Shown: piece after piece, positions 1 to 7,974 of the stretch
Layout of the letters: each line of letters opens with the position of its first letter
Position numbering within the stretch: the stretch's first letter is position 1
Origin: a bacterium
GTDB lineage: Bacteria > Patescibacteriota > Minisyncoccia > Phycocordibacterales > Phycocordibacteraceae
Assembly (NCBI GenBank): GCA_021817685.1
Contig: JAKAGD010000001.1
Location: 1 to 28,321 of the forward strand
DNA length: 28,321 nt
Direction of reading: 5' to 3'
Position numbers and translations under genes: made by a program
Notes under the pieces: generated by a model
What the model saw: only the letters and a program-made list of their open reading frames with translations
What the model was told of the DNA's origin: nothing
The model's database searches: none

Positions 1-630
1 GGCAAGACGCCGTGGTATTGGCTCGACCAGGCCGGGTACACATACAGCTACGCGGGGCAGAACCTCGCGGTCAATTTCACCGACTCGGCAAATGTGGAGA
101 CGGCGTGGATGGAGTCGCCCGCGCACAAAGCGAACATCGTGAAGCGGGAATACACGCGCGTCGGGCTGGGCATCGCGAACGGCACGTACGAAGGGCAGGA
201 GACGACCTTCGTCGTGGAATTCTTCGCGGCGCCTCCGGCGCCCGCGGCTGAGAAGGTTGCGGTCGCGGCTCCCGCTCCGACCGAGCAGACGGCGGCGCCG
301 ACGACCTCCGCGCAGGTGCTCGGCAGTGAGACTGCAGCCGCCGCGCCTGCAGCTGCTCCGTCCGCTGCGCCGGGCTGGCTCGCGCGCCTCTTGGCTTCGC
401 CGCTTCACACGCTTACCACTCTTTTCACCATACTCTTTGCGCTCGTCGCTATTTCGTTCAGCGCCACCATCCTGATGCGCGGCAAGCTCCAGCATAAAAG
501 CGTCGTCTACGGCGGCGCGTTCCTGCTCCTCCTCATATCCGGAGCGTTGTTCGCAAGCGCCGTGCTCGCCGGCCCGGTCATGCTTCCCGCCGACAGCCAG
601 GCGGCAAGCGCCGTCACGGCTCTGCCGTAG
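1..630 (+). CDS. CAP-domain (SCP/PR1-like) membrane protein, 5' end missing
   Basis: The reading frame is open from base 1, so the start lies upstream of the window; 209 residues are visible. The first ~75 residues look like the C-terminal half of a CAP domain: a GQNLA stretch, then a W-x-E-SPAHKANIV block and a GLGIA strand, matching the family signature with SP-x-H and N-I. CAP proteins are usually secreted or surface proteins of unknown enzymatic role. An Ala/Pro-rich linker follows (about residues 80-130), then two hydrophobic segments (about 138-159 and 169-191) that should anchor it in the membrane. The stop is TAG at 628-630. The annotation as a CAP protein is firm; the role in this organism is unknown. 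Confidence 0.85.
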   Translation, partial: GKTPWYWLDQAGYTYSYAGQNLAVNFTDSANVETAWMESPAHKANIVKREYTRVGLGIANGTYEGQETTFVVEFFAAPPAPAAEKVAVAAPAPTEQTAAPTTSAQVLGSETAAAAPAAAPSAAPGWLARLLASPLHTLTTLFTILFALVAISFSATILMRGKLQHKSVVYGGAFLLLLISGALFASAVLAGPVMLPADSQAASAVTALP

Positions 631-637
631 CCGGCGG

Positions 638-733
638 CTAGCGCCCGCCTGAGACGAAGGCGGGGACGAAGAGGGTGGCTATCATTCCGATACCGAGGAG
701 GACGACGATGATGACTGCCAGTGCGCGTTTCAT
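638..733 (-). CDS. 31-residue single-pass membrane peptide
   Basis: The minus strand from the ATG at 733 reads MKRALAVIIVV, continues as one uninterrupted hydrophobic helix and ends FVSGGR before a TAG stop. Two basic residues precede the helix, as expected for a small N-in membrane peptide. I do not recognise a family. Support comes from its upstream sequence: TATCTT at 740-745 lies exactly 6 nt before the ATG, the same spacing seen at many larger genes here. It sits between the convergent CAP gene (8 bp away) and the DoxX-type gene (55 bp upstream on the same strand). Short hydrophobic frames can arise by chance, so this remains tentative. Confidence 0.5.
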   Translation of the reverse strand: MKRALAVIIVVLLGIGMIATLFVPAFVSGGR

Positions 734-739
734 ACCGTG

Positions 740-745
740 AAGATA
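740..745 (-). promoter_or_regulatory. -10-like box (TATCTT), 6 nt before start
   Basis: TATCTT on the minus strand is followed by CACGGT and the ATG at 733. This predicts a leaderless transcript for the 31-residue peptide. No Shine-Dalgarno sequence is present. Confidence 0.45.
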
Positions 746-756
746 CCAGAAATCCC

Positions 757-783
757 GCGGACGGCAACGCCGTCCGCGTTTTT
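757..783 (+). terminator. Intrinsic terminator, 9-bp stem
   Basis: GCGGACGGC (757-765) pairs perfectly with GCCGTCCGC (769-777) around an AAC loop, followed by GTTTTT. The T-run lies on the plus side, so it most likely stops transcription coming from the CAP-domain gene. That read-through would run antisense over the 31-residue peptide gene. Confidence 0.7.
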
Positions 784-788
784 AATCA

Positions 789-1823
789 TTAGAGCACCGG
801 TTCCCGCCCGTCCCGTTTGAAGAAGCGCCCTTCGAGCGTGTATGCGTCGTACCCGTAGAAGATGAAGGAGATGGGGATGCCGATGAGAATGAGATGCGGC
901 CAGACCACCTCGCCGAAGTACCAGAGCGAGAGCGAGAGCCAGAACAGCAGGAAAAGCGACGTAAAGCGTATCTCAATGCCGAGGATGAAGAATGTGGCGA
1001 TGAGTATCTCAATGATGGCGGCGCCAAGCACCAGGAAGTGCGGTTCAAAGCCGAAGAAGTGCACGACCGCCGGATATGCGGCGGCGACGCTGAGTGCAAG
1101 ATTGTTGTGGATGATCTTCGCATAAATGGACGCGTAGAGGAGGCTTATGCCGAAGGCGACGCGGAGGATGAAGAACGAATACGGAGCGAGCTTCTGTTTG
1201 ATGCGGAGGAGCAGCGCGGAATCATCTTGTTTGGGATGGAAGGCGAGTATATGCGCGCCGAGGATGAACGTGAGGATAAGTTCGCCCATGTAGTTCGCAT
1301 AGGTCAGCATGTACACGCCGTGCGCCGCTATTTCAATACCGAACAGCACCGCCGCGGCGAGCGCGGCAACACGCACATAGAAGCCAATGATGAACATCGC
1401 TCCGATGGCGACGAGAAGCGCGGTTACGAGGCCGGCATAGCCGCCAAAGGTCGCCGCGAGCGGGAGTTCCGGCCCAAACAGCGCCTGATAGTACGCGGCG
1501 GCGAGGAAGGAGAGCCCGATAGTGATGCGGCCGATAAGCGGCGCATAGGGTGGAAGCTTGGCGAGCAAGGGATCCAGGACGCGTTCAAGCGCGCGCGACA
1601 CGGAGACGAAGAAGACCACGAATATGACGAGCGCGGCGATGAATCCCCAGAGCACGAACTGGTCGATGTTCTGGAATATCACGCCCCATTCGGAGAATGC
1701 TGGCATTGCGAGCGCCTCCCGGGTAGTAGAGGCGGGCAGTACATACACTTCGTGCGCGGAGGCGAGCGCGGGCGCCGCAAACGCGGCGAGCGGCGCGAGG
1801 ATGCGGATGAATGAGAAGCGCAT
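789..1823 (-). CDS. DoxX-type multi-pass membrane protein
   Basis: This is a 344-residue protein. It opens with a signal-peptide-like segment (MRFSFIRILAPLAAFAAP, likely cut near ASA/HEVYVLP) followed by about eight hydrophobic helices. The C-terminal third, with repeated glycine-rich helices and an FGEVVWPHLILIGI stretch, looks like the DoxX/DoxD membrane family. Some DoxX members work with quinone-linked oxidoreductases, but many have no known role. The chosen ATG at 1823 gives the signal peptide and begins 4 bp after the stop of the flavoprotein gene, so the two should share a transcript. A longer frame from 1937 would overlap that gene and is not needed. Family membership is probable; partner and substrate are unknown. 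Confidence 0.72.
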   Translation of the reverse strand: MRFSFIRILAPLAAFAAPALASAHEVYVLPASTTREALAMPAFSEWGVIFQNIDQFVLWGFIAALVIFVVFFVSVSRALERVLDPLLAKLPPYAPLIGRITIGLSFLAAAYYQALFGPELPLAATFGGYAGLVTALLVAIGAMFIIGFYVRVAALAAAVLFGIEIAAHGVYMLTYANYMGELILTFILGAHILAFHPKQDDSALLLRIKQKLAPYSFFILRVAFGISLLYASIYAKIIHNNLALSVAAAYPAVVHFFGFEPHFLVLGAAIIEILIATFFILGIEIRFTSLFLLFWLSLSLWYFGEVVWPHLILIGIPISFIFYGYDAYTLEGRFFKRDGREPVL

Positions 1824-1827
1824 AGGG

Positions 1828-3555
1828 TTACGCGGTCGGATGGATGAGGTCGCGTCTGATATCGTCAAACGTGCCGCCGACCTTCTTGCCGGGGTTGAGG
1901 ATATTCTGCGGGTCAAAGACCTTCTTCGTCCGCTCAAACAGCGCGATCATCTCGGGACCGAACAGCATCGGCAGATACGGCGTGCGCACGATGCCGTCAT
2001 TGTGTTCGCCGGTCGTGGTGCCGCCCGCCTCAATGACCATTTTGTACACCTTGGGCGCGAGGTCCAGGATGACCGCGCGGTTCTCTTCTTTCGTGAGGTC
2101 CATCAAAGGGATGATGTGGATGTTCCCGTCGCCGATGTGGCCTGCGACCGTGTAGATCATATTGTCTTTGTATTCGTCCAAAAGAGCGTTCAGTTTGGGC
2201 AGAAAGGTCGGGTAGCTTGAGGGCGGGACGACGAAGTCGTCGATGAACGGCGAGGAGACGAGTCCGTGGAGATTCTTGCGCAAGAGGTTGAAGCTTTCGC
2301 GGCGGACTATCCAATACTTCTCCGATTCTTTCTCGTCTTTTTCTATCTTGGTCTGCACGTCGAGTCCGACGAGCGCGTCCTGTGCGACTTTGGCGCGGCG
2401 GTCGGCTTCCTCAATAGTATCTTCCGCGAATTCCGCCATCAGGATGAGCTTCGGCACGCCGCCGGTGGCCACCATCGCCGCCTCGGGGATGAAATCGATG
2501 CCGAGCCGCGCCGCCTTCACGAGCCCCATTTGCGAGAGCATCTGCGGGAGGAATTTCACCGCGAGCGTGAACGTATGGTCGTCGTAGCTCTCAAATGATT
2601 CCGGGTGCTGGGGCAGGACGCGACTCACTATTTCCGGCAGGATATCCAGATTGGAAAGGAAGATGACCAGCATGGCGCGATGCCCTTTGGGCGAAACGAG
2701 CGCGAGCTTCGCTTTCGTCCAGAGCGCGAGCGTGCCCTGCGAACCGCAGATGAGCTTTGCGAGGTTGAGGCTGCCCGTCGCCGCATCACGGATGCTCCAG
2801 AGCGCGTAGCCGGCGGAGTTCTTGGAGACTTTCGGGCGGTGAGTCTCGATGAGCGCGGCGTTCTCGGTGACGAGCGCGTCCATCTCGCGGTAAATGGCGC
2901 CCTCGAGCGTTTGGAGCTGTTTCTTATCTTCAACCTCCGCGCGCGTGAGCGATTTAAAGGTAGTTTGCGAGCCGTCGGAGAGGACGACGTCGAGCTCCTC
3001 CACGTACCGTTCCGTCTTGCCGTATTTGAGCGTGCGCTCGCCGCCGGAATTGTTCGCCACGATGCCGCCCATGGCGGCTATCTCGCGGCTGGCGGGGTAG
3101 GAGGGCATCATCAAACCTTTTTCCAGAGTCGCCTTTTCAAAATCCCGGTAGAAAACTCCCGGTTCCGTCACCGCGTAACCGTCGTGCGGTTGTTCGACCG
3201 CCAAGTCGGGCGTATAGCCGCGCGGAAGTCCGGCCTCCACGCGGGAAACGACTTCAAGAACGCGGTTCATATGCTTCGTAAATGAGACCACGACGCCGGT
3301 GGTCAAGGGGCCGCCGGACATATCCGTGCCGGCGGAGCGCGCCGCCAAAGAAATATCCGCGCCCGCAGCGCGGGCGCGGCCCACCTCCTTCACAACGGCG
3401 CTCACGTCATTTGCATCCTCCGGATACACGACGAGTTCCGGCATGCGCGTGAACAAGGACGTGTCCCGGCTCAACTTTTTAAGCGTTTCCGCGTCGTCCG
3501 ATACTTCTCCGCGCATCGCGCCCGCAAGCGCGTTCCTGAGTTCTTCAGTGGTCAT
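1828..3555 (-). CDS. FAD-linked oxidoreductase, D-lactate dehydrogenase/GlcD family
   Basis: This 575-residue protein has an N-terminal FAD-binding type 4 domain (LVVYPEDANDVSAVV, then AARSAGTDMSGG as the pyrophosphate loop) and a C-terminal FAD-oxidase domain. Metal or substrate histidines appear in GHIGDGNIH and GEHNDGIVRTPY, and the usual ending FDPQNILNPGKK is present. Such enzymes oxidise D-lactate, glycolate or other D-2-hydroxyacids and pass electrons to a membrane acceptor or cytochrome. No cysteine-rich iron-sulfur extension is present. It is the first gene of a minus-strand pair with the DoxX-type gene, which could be its membrane partner (inference). The ATG at 3555 follows a TATACT box by 8 nt. 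The exact substrate cannot be read from sequence. Confidence 0.88.
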   Translation of the reverse strand: MTTEELRNALAGAMRGEVSDDAETLKKLSRDTSLFTRMPELVVYPEDANDVSAVVKEVGRARAAGADISLAARSAGTDMSGGPLTTGVVVSFTKHMNRVLEVVSRVEAGLPRGYTPDLAVEQPHDGYAVTEPGVFYRDFEKATLEKGLMMPSYPASREIAAMGGIVANNSGGERTLKYGKTERYVEELDVVLSDGSQTTFKSLTRAEVEDKKQLQTLEGAIYREMDALVTENAALIETHRPKVSKNSAGYALWSIRDAATGSLNLAKLICGSQGTLALWTKAKLALVSPKGHRAMLVIFLSNLDILPEIVSRVLPQHPESFESYDDHTFTLAVKFLPQMLSQMGLVKAARLGIDFIPEAAMVATGGVPKLILMAEFAEDTIEEADRRAKVAQDALVGLDVQTKIEKDEKESEKYWIVRRESFNLLRKNLHGLVSSPFIDDFVVPPSSYPTFLPKLNALLDEYKDNMIYTVAGHIGDGNIHIIPLMDLTKEENRAVILDLAPKVYKMVIEAGGTTTGEHNDGIVRTPYLPMLFGPEMIALFERTKKVFDPQNILNPGKKVGGTFDDIRRDLIHPTA

Positions 3556-3563
3556 ATGAGGAC

Positions 3564-3569
3564 AGTATA
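3564..3569 (-). promoter_or_regulatory. -10-like box (TATACT) for the flavoprotein gene
   Basis: TATACT on the minus strand ends 8 nt before the ATG at 3555. Together with the plus-strand box at 3592-3597 it forms a divergent promoter pair inside only 48 bp. Confidence 0.6.
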
Positions 3570-3591
3570 CCAGCCGCTCTCGGCGCCGGCG

Positions 3592-3597
3592 TATACT
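3592..3597 (+). promoter_or_regulatory. -10-like box (TATACT), 6 nt before start
   Basis: TATACT is followed by TAGTGC and then the ATG at 3604. This predicts a leaderless mRNA for the 50-residue protein. No recognisable -35 or Shine-Dalgarno element is present. Confidence 0.6.
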
Positions 3598-3603
3598 TAG
3601 TGC

Positions 3604-3756
3604 ATGATAAAGAAGATCGCCGGGAAGTACGTCGTGGTGGGCGAGACGAAAACTTCAAGCGGGAAAGTGCGGAAATTCGGCACCTACAACACGCTCGCCG
3701 AGGCGAAGGAGCGCCTGCGCGAGGTGGAGTTTTTCAAGCATCGGGCGACGAAATAA
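3604..3756 (+). CDS. Conserved-looking 50-residue basic protein
   Basis: The frame reads MIKKIAGKYVVVGETK and continues with FGTYNTLAEAKERLREVEFFKH to a TAA stop. The pattern (a short beta-hairpin with GKYVV, then a tyrosine and an EAKERL helix) resembles small Patescibacteria and phage proteins I recall without a named function. It carries a TATACT box exactly 6 nt before its ATG, which supports a real gene. The next gene starts 17 bp downstream with its own box. Function is unknown. Confidence 0.6.
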   Translation: MIKKIAGKYVVVGETKTSSGKVRKFGTYNTLAEAKERLREVEFFKHRATK

Positions 3757-3761
3757 TCTGC

Positions 3762-3767
3762 TATGCT
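3762..3767 (+). promoter_or_regulatory. -10-like box (TATGCT), 6 nt before start
   Basis: TATGCT is followed by TCCGGT and the ATG at 3774. It fits the leaderless pattern and fixes the start of the downstream gene. Confidence 0.5.
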
Positions 3768-3773
3768 TCCGGT

Positions 3774-4268
3774 ATGAAAGAATACGCGGTCATCATTGCC
3801 GTACTCGCGCTGGTCCTCATAGGAGGGCTCTGGGCGGTGAATACTCCCATGGCGAAACCGGGTAAGGCGTGCACACAGGAGGCGAAGCTCTGTCCCGACG
3901 GTTCGGCCGTCGGGCGCAGCGGGCCGAATTGCGAATTCGCCGCGTGCCCGTCGCCCGCCGGCCCGGTAACTCTTGAAGTCCGGATAGGGAAGGAGGTCGC
4001 CGGCCTCGGCGTGCGCATCGCTCCGATTTCCCTGCTCCAGGACAGCCGGTGCCCGATCGACGTGGTGTGCATCCAGGCGGGGACCGTTAAAATGCGGGCG
4101 CGCCTCGCGAGCGGCCTGGGCACTTCGACGCAGGAATTTACGCTCGGCCGGCCGATCACCACAGAGGCGGAGACGGTTACTTTGACGGCTGTCCTACCGC
4201 AACCGATGGCGGGGGTAAAAATAAAAGAAAGCGAATACGTGTTTCGGTTTGAGATAGCGAAACGTTAG
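3774..4268 (+). CDS. Membrane-anchored Cys-rich exported protein
   Basis: This 164-residue protein has a single N-terminal helix (about residues 4-24). Next comes a short cysteine module (CTQEAKLCPDG, then GPNCEFAACP) of a kind I recall from Patescibacteria exported proteins. The beta-rich C-terminal domain contains DSRCPIDVVCIQAGTV, a two-cysteine motif also seen in small bacterial proteins of unknown function. The six cysteines suggest disulfides outside the cell. The frame is open upstream to 3600, but the ATG at 3774 begins the hydrophobic segment and lies 6 nt after TATGCT. The role is unknown. Confidence 0.7.
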   Translation: MKEYAVIIAVLALVLIGGLWAVNTPMAKPGKACTQEAKLCPDGSAVGRSGPNCEFAACPSPAGPVTLEVRIGKEVAGLGVRIAPISLLQDSRCPIDVVCIQAGTVKMRARLASGLGTSTQEFTLGRPITTEAETVTLTAVLPQPMAGVKIKESEYVFRFEIAKR

Positions 4269-4307
4269 TTATACACCCGCGCCGAGGCCGCACTCCCTCC
4301 GGAGCGG

Positions 4308-4313
4308 TACAAT
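4308..4313 (+). promoter_or_regulatory. -10-like box (TACAAT) for the export operon
   Basis: TACAAT lies 13 nt before the ATG at 4327, giving a predicted leader of only a few bases. It would drive the MacAB-like operon. Confidence 0.45.
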
Positions 4314-4326
4314 ACAGAGAGTCCGT

Positions 4327-5895
4327 ATGCGTAAAATCTCCTACTACATCGTCGCGATTGTTGTGGCGGGCATTGCCGTCACTTCTTTTTGGGTATACCA
4401 GCGCTATTTTAGATCCGCCGAACAGCCGTTCCTGTACTTCACGGCGGACCGCGGCGACATTCAGGAAGCGATAAAGGTCAGGAGCGAAGTGGTCGCGCAG
4501 AAAGAGTTCGAACTGGAGTTCCCGTTCTCGGGGACGGTTGAGGCGGTGTATGTGCACGACGGCGACTCGGTGCTCGGCGGACAGCGCCTGATGAAGCTGA
4601 GTACGGCGGACCTTAATATCCAGGCGAAGGAGCTTTCAGCGGTAGTGGTCCAGCGCAGGGCGGACCTGGCGAAGCTTCTGTCCGGAGCGACGGCCGAGGA
4701 TGTCACCGTATCGGAATCCCAGCTTGCCGCCGCCCGGGTCGGCCAAGAGGAAGCGAGGGCGAATATCATCGACAAGTTGCGGGACGCGTACGCCAAGTCG
4801 GATGATGCGGTCCGCACAAAGACCGACCAGCTCTTTGATAATCCGCACAGCACCGCCCCTTCGCTCAATATTCCCGCCGGCGAGAGCGTGAAGAGCGACC
4901 TTAATTTCCAGCGCGGCGCGCTGGAAACGATGCTTTCCGATTGGAACGCCTCGCTCTCGACGCTTGCGACTTCGAGCGACCCGACCGGCCCCGTGCAAAC
5001 CGCCGAGCGGAATATGACGCTCATCTCGGTGTTCCTCAACACGCTGTCGCCGGTGGTGAGCAACCTCACGGCGAATGCCGGGTTGTCGCAGGCGACCATC
5101 GACAAATACCGGACCGACGTGTCCGCCGCGCGCGTCGCCATGAATGCGGCGATGGCGAGCCTCGTCGCCGCCGAAGAGAAATACAACTTGGCGCAAGCGA
5201 ACGTGACGCTCTATGAGAAGGAACTGGTGTTAAAGCAGGCGCCGGCGCGGAGCGAAGACGTCCAGATAGCGCAAGCGCGGGTCGCCGAGGCCGAGGGCCA
5301 ATTGCAGGCGGTAGAGGAGAACATCAATAAATCGACGCTTTCCGCGCCGTCGGCGGGGAAGGTGTCAAAGGTGAATTATGAGGTCGGCGAAGTGTTCCGT
5401 CCCGGGCAGTCGGCGCTGTCGATGGTGACGGACGGCTACAAATTGCAGTCGGATGTTTCCGAATTGGATATTGCGAAGATCAGCGAACAGGACGGCAACG
5501 CCGTGCGCATAACGCTTGATGCGTTCCCGGGCAAGCAATTCGAAGGGCAGGTCGTGTCGGTAGACGCAAAGGAAGTGGTCAAGACGGAAGACAAGTATTA
5601 CCGCGTCAACATCATATTCGATGCCGGCGGCGCGAACATCCGCTCCGGCATGAGCGCCGACGCGACCATCCTTTCCGGCCTCAAGAAAGGCGTCCTGCGC
5701 GTGCCGGCGCTCGCGGTGTATTCGGACGGCGCGACGAAGTACGTGAAGGCGCTCCTGCCGGGCCTCTCCAAGGCGGTCTCCGAGGAATCGGTGAAGCGGA
5801 TCGATGTACGGACCGGCATCACCGACGGCGACTTCGTGGAAATAACGGGCGGCGACCTCCGGGAAGGGCAGACGGTCGTCGTGTCCGCCGAGTGA
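4327..5895 (+). CDS. HlyD/MacA-family membrane fusion protein
   Basis: This 522-residue periplasmic-adaptor-type protein has one N-terminal helix (about residues 5-28). A biotinyl-lipoyl-like half (FPFSGTVEAVYVHDGDSV) follows, then a long Ala/Glu-rich coiled coil of about 250 residues. The second lipoyl half (LSAPSAGKVSKVNYEVGEV) and beta-barrel and proximal domains end the protein. In family members this subunit couples an ABC transporter to export across the envelope. The stop overlaps the next gene by 4 nt and the ATPase and permease follow, so this is a MacAB-like operon. No outer-membrane TolC partner is encoded nearby, which suits a cell with one membrane. The exported substrate is unknown. 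Confidence 0.88.
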   Translation: MRKISYYIVAIVVAGIAVTSFWVYQRYFRSAEQPFLYFTADRGDIQEAIKVRSEVVAQKEFELEFPFSGTVEAVYVHDGDSVLGGQRLMKLSTADLNIQAKELSAVVVQRRADLAKLLSGATAEDVTVSESQLAAARVGQEEARANIIDKLRDAYAKSDDAVRTKTDQLFDNPHSTAPSLNIPAGESVKSDLNFQRGALETMLSDWNASLSTLATSSDPTGPVQTAERNMTLISVFLNTLSPVVSNLTANAGLSQATIDKYRTDVSAARVAMNAAMASLVAAEEKYNLAQANVTLYEKELVLKQAPARSEDVQIAQARVAEAEGQLQAVEENINKSTLSAPSAGKVSKVNYEVGEVFRPGQSALSMVTDGYKLQSDVSELDIAKISEQDGNAVRITLDAFPGKQFEGQVVSVDAKEVVKTEDKYYRVNIIFDAGGANIRSGMSADATILSGLKKGVLRVPALAVYSDGATKYVKALLPGLSKAVSEESVKRIDVRTGITDGDFVEITGGDLREGQTVVVSAE

Positions 5896-6764
5896 GCGTT
5901 ATGAAGGCGCTCCCTCCAGAGAGCCGCGACCCCGTGTGCGGGATGGACCTCTCGGGCTCCACCGATTTCGTCGAGGCGAAGGTCGCCGGCGGGCATTTCT
6001 ATTTTTGCAGCGAACCGTGCGCAAAGCGATTCAAGACCGACCCGGAGCGATTCCAGGGCGAGCCGATGATACACCTGCACGACGTGTGGAAAGTGTTCCA
6101 CGACGGCGGCGTGGTGACCGAGGTGCTCCGCGGCATCAACGTCCACATCTGGGACGGCGATTTCACCGTCATCATCGGCGCGTCCGGCTCCGGCAAGAGC
6201 ACGCTCTTGAATATGATAGGGCTTTTGGACAAGCCGACCTCGGGCATCCTGAACCTGGACGGGAAAGACATAACTGCGACGACCGACGACGAACGCACGG
6301 TATTGCGGTCGGAAAAATTCGGCTTCGTGTTCCAACAGTACAATCTCATCCCGTGGCTCACCGCATATGACAATGTGACACTGCCCATGATCTTCTCCGA
6401 GACGAGGGACGGCATGCGGCGCGAGGTCCTGGAGCGGCATTTCGGCGATATCGGGCTCGGCGAGCGAATGGACCACCGCCCGACCGAACTCTCCGGCGGG
6501 GAGCAGCAGCGCGTCGCGCTCCTGCGCGCGCTTGCGAACGACCCCGAGATCATCATCGGCGACGAGCCGACCGGGAACTTGGATTCTGTGACCGGCGACA
6601 AGATACTGGACATGCTCATCACGCTCAACAAGACGGAGAAAAAGACGCTCATCATCGTGACGCACGATGCCGACATTGCGCTCAAGGCGGACCAGGTCAT
6701 CACGCTTAGGGACGGGAAGACCATTCCGGGCCACCTTCGGCACACGAAGACCTATACCGACTGA
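5892..6764 (+). CDS. ABC transporter ATPase (MacB/LolD type) with N-terminal YHS domain
   Basis: Residues ~11-55 form a YHS domain: RDPVCGMDL, then FYFCSEPCAKRF and DPERF, with Cys16, Cys39 and Cys43 as the usual metal-ligand positions. The ABC domain follows: Walker A GASGSGKST (96-104), Q-loop VFQQYNLIP, signature LSGGEQQR, Walker B IIIGDEPTG and switch histidine VTHD. The GTG start overlaps the upstream stop by 4 nt (GTGA); an ATG at 5901 would also keep the YHS domain. MacB/LolD-type ATPases normally begin near residue 59 here (MIHLHDVWK), so the YHS part is a real extension. It may tie transport to a metal (inference). The permease gene starts 1 nt after the stop. Confidence 0.9.
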   Translation: MSVMKALPPESRDPVCGMDLSGSTDFVEAKVAGGHFYFCSEPCAKRFKTDPERFQGEPMIHLHDVWKVFHDGGVVTEVLRGINVHIWDGDFTVIIGASGSGKSTLLNMIGLLDKPTSGILNLDGKDITATTDDERTVLRSEKFGFVFQQYNLIPWLTAYDNVTLPMIFSETRDGMRREVLERHFGDIGLGERMDHRPTELSGGEQQRVALLRALANDPEIIIGDEPTGNLDSVTGDKILDMLITLNKTEKKTLIIVTHDADIALKADQVITLRDGKTIPGHLRHTKTYTD

Positions 6765-6765
6765 T

Positions 6766-7971
6766 ATGCTGAACGACTTTTTACGGCTCACCTTCAAAGG
6801 AATACGCTACCGGCCGCTCCGGAGCTGGCTCACCGTCATCGGCATCATCATCGGCATCATGCTGGTGGTCATCATCCTTTCCCTTTCCGGCGGGCTGAAG
6901 AATATCGTCAACAAACAACTGCAGATGTTCGGCAGCGATCTGCTCATGATATTGCCCGGAGAGGAATCCAACATCATCCTCGGATTTGTCGGCGGGCAGA
7001 AGTTCAACTATGCCGACATCACGGACCTGGGCCGCATACCGGGCGTCAAAGTGGCGGCGCCGTTCGACGTCGGCACCCTGAATGCCGAGGTCAAGGGCGA
7101 GAAGAAGGCCGTCTTCGTGCACTCCTCGCGCTGGGACGTGTTGCGCCCCATTTTTGAGGAATCCATGGGCGTGGCGCTTTCCGACGGCGCGTGGCCGAAG
7201 GCCGAGGACAGCAATGAGATCATGCTCGGTTACCTGGCGGCCAATACGCTCTTCAAGACCAAGGTACGCGCCGGCGACGAGATCATTATTCAATCAAAGC
7301 GCTTGCGCGTCGCCGGCGTCTTCCAGACGATGGGGAACCGCGACGACGATAATTCGTTCTACATGTCGTGGGACCTGTTCCACCTCATTTCCGGAGTGAA
7401 GCCGGGAGCGATGACCGCGATCGTCCGGGTAGAGCAGGGCTATAGCGCGGACCTTGTCGCCCGCATGGTGCGGTTCGAACTGCAGAAGCAGAAGGAGGTG
7501 GAGGAGTTCACGATACTCACGCCGGTCAAAACCACCGCCATCGTCGGCAATATCATCGGGGTCGTGGAATTGGTGCTCGTCATCATCGCGCTCGTATCGC
7601 TTCTCGTCGGAGCGGTCGGCATCATGAACACGATGTACACGTCCGTGCTGGAGCGCACGAAACAGATCGGCATTATGAAGGCGGTCGGCGCTTCCCGCGA
7701 CGCCATCATGTCGCTCTTCCTTATCGAGTCGGGCATCATCGGGCTTGTGGGCGGATTCCTCGGCATCGTGCTCGGGCTCTTGGTGAGTTGGGGCATCGGC
7801 ATCGCGGGGGCGAGCTATGGCGCGCCCGGCCTTTTCAGTCTCGCCTCCGTTGACTACCTTGAATTGCTGGTCATCCTCATCATTACCTTCATCACCGGCG
7901 TGCTTTCCGGCGTGCTCCCGGCCCGCGCGGCAAGCCGAATGGAACCGGCCGAAGCGCTTCGGTATGAATAA
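6766..7971 (+). CDS. MacB/FtsX-type ABC transporter permease
   Basis: This 401-residue protein opens MLNDFLRLTFKGIRYR with a first helix at about 18-40 (TVIGIIIGIMLVVIILSLSG). A large MacB-like extracytoplasmic domain follows, then three helices in the C-terminal FtsX domain. That domain includes the typical VGIMNTMYTSVLERTKQIG segment and ends with ARAASRMEPAEALRYE. This topology matches MacB, LolC and FtsX permeases, which move substrates mechanically rather than through a channel. The ATG at 6766 lies 1 nt after the ATPase stop. The frame stays open upstream inside the ATPase gene, but the family N-terminus fits this start. It works with the two preceding genes. Confidence 0.9.
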   Translation: MLNDFLRLTFKGIRYRPLRSWLTVIGIIIGIMLVVIILSLSGGLKNIVNKQLQMFGSDLLMILPGEESNIILGFVGGQKFNYADITDLGRIPGVKVAAPFDVGTLNAEVKGEKKAVFVHSSRWDVLRPIFEESMGVALSDGAWPKAEDSNEIMLGYLAANTLFKTKVRAGDEIIIQSKRLRVAGVFQTMGNRDDDNSFYMSWDLFHLISGVKPGAMTAIVRVEQGYSADLVARMVRFELQKQKEVEEFTILTPVKTTAIVGNIIGVVELVLVIIALVSLLVGAVGIMNTMYTSVLERTKQIGIMKAVGASRDAIMSLFLIESGIIGLVGGFLGIVLGLLVSWGIGIAGASYGAPGLFSLASVDYLELLVILIITFITGVLSGVLPARAASRMEPAEALRYE

Positions 7972-7974
7972 CCT

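Noticed and set aside
894..1814. 306-codon plus-strand frame opposite the DoxX-type gene
   Set aside because: Composition is dominated by Arg, Glu and Asp, as expected for the complement of a membrane protein in GC-rich DNA. The minus strand has a signal peptide, helices and family motifs.
1824..1937. Upstream extension of the DoxX-type frame
   Set aside because: It would overlap the flavoprotein coding end by over 100 bp and bury the clear signal peptide inside the protein.
5598..6797. 399-codon minus-strand frame across the export operon
   Set aside because: It runs antisense to the YHS-ABC ATPase gene with all its motifs; it is a GC-driven open frame.
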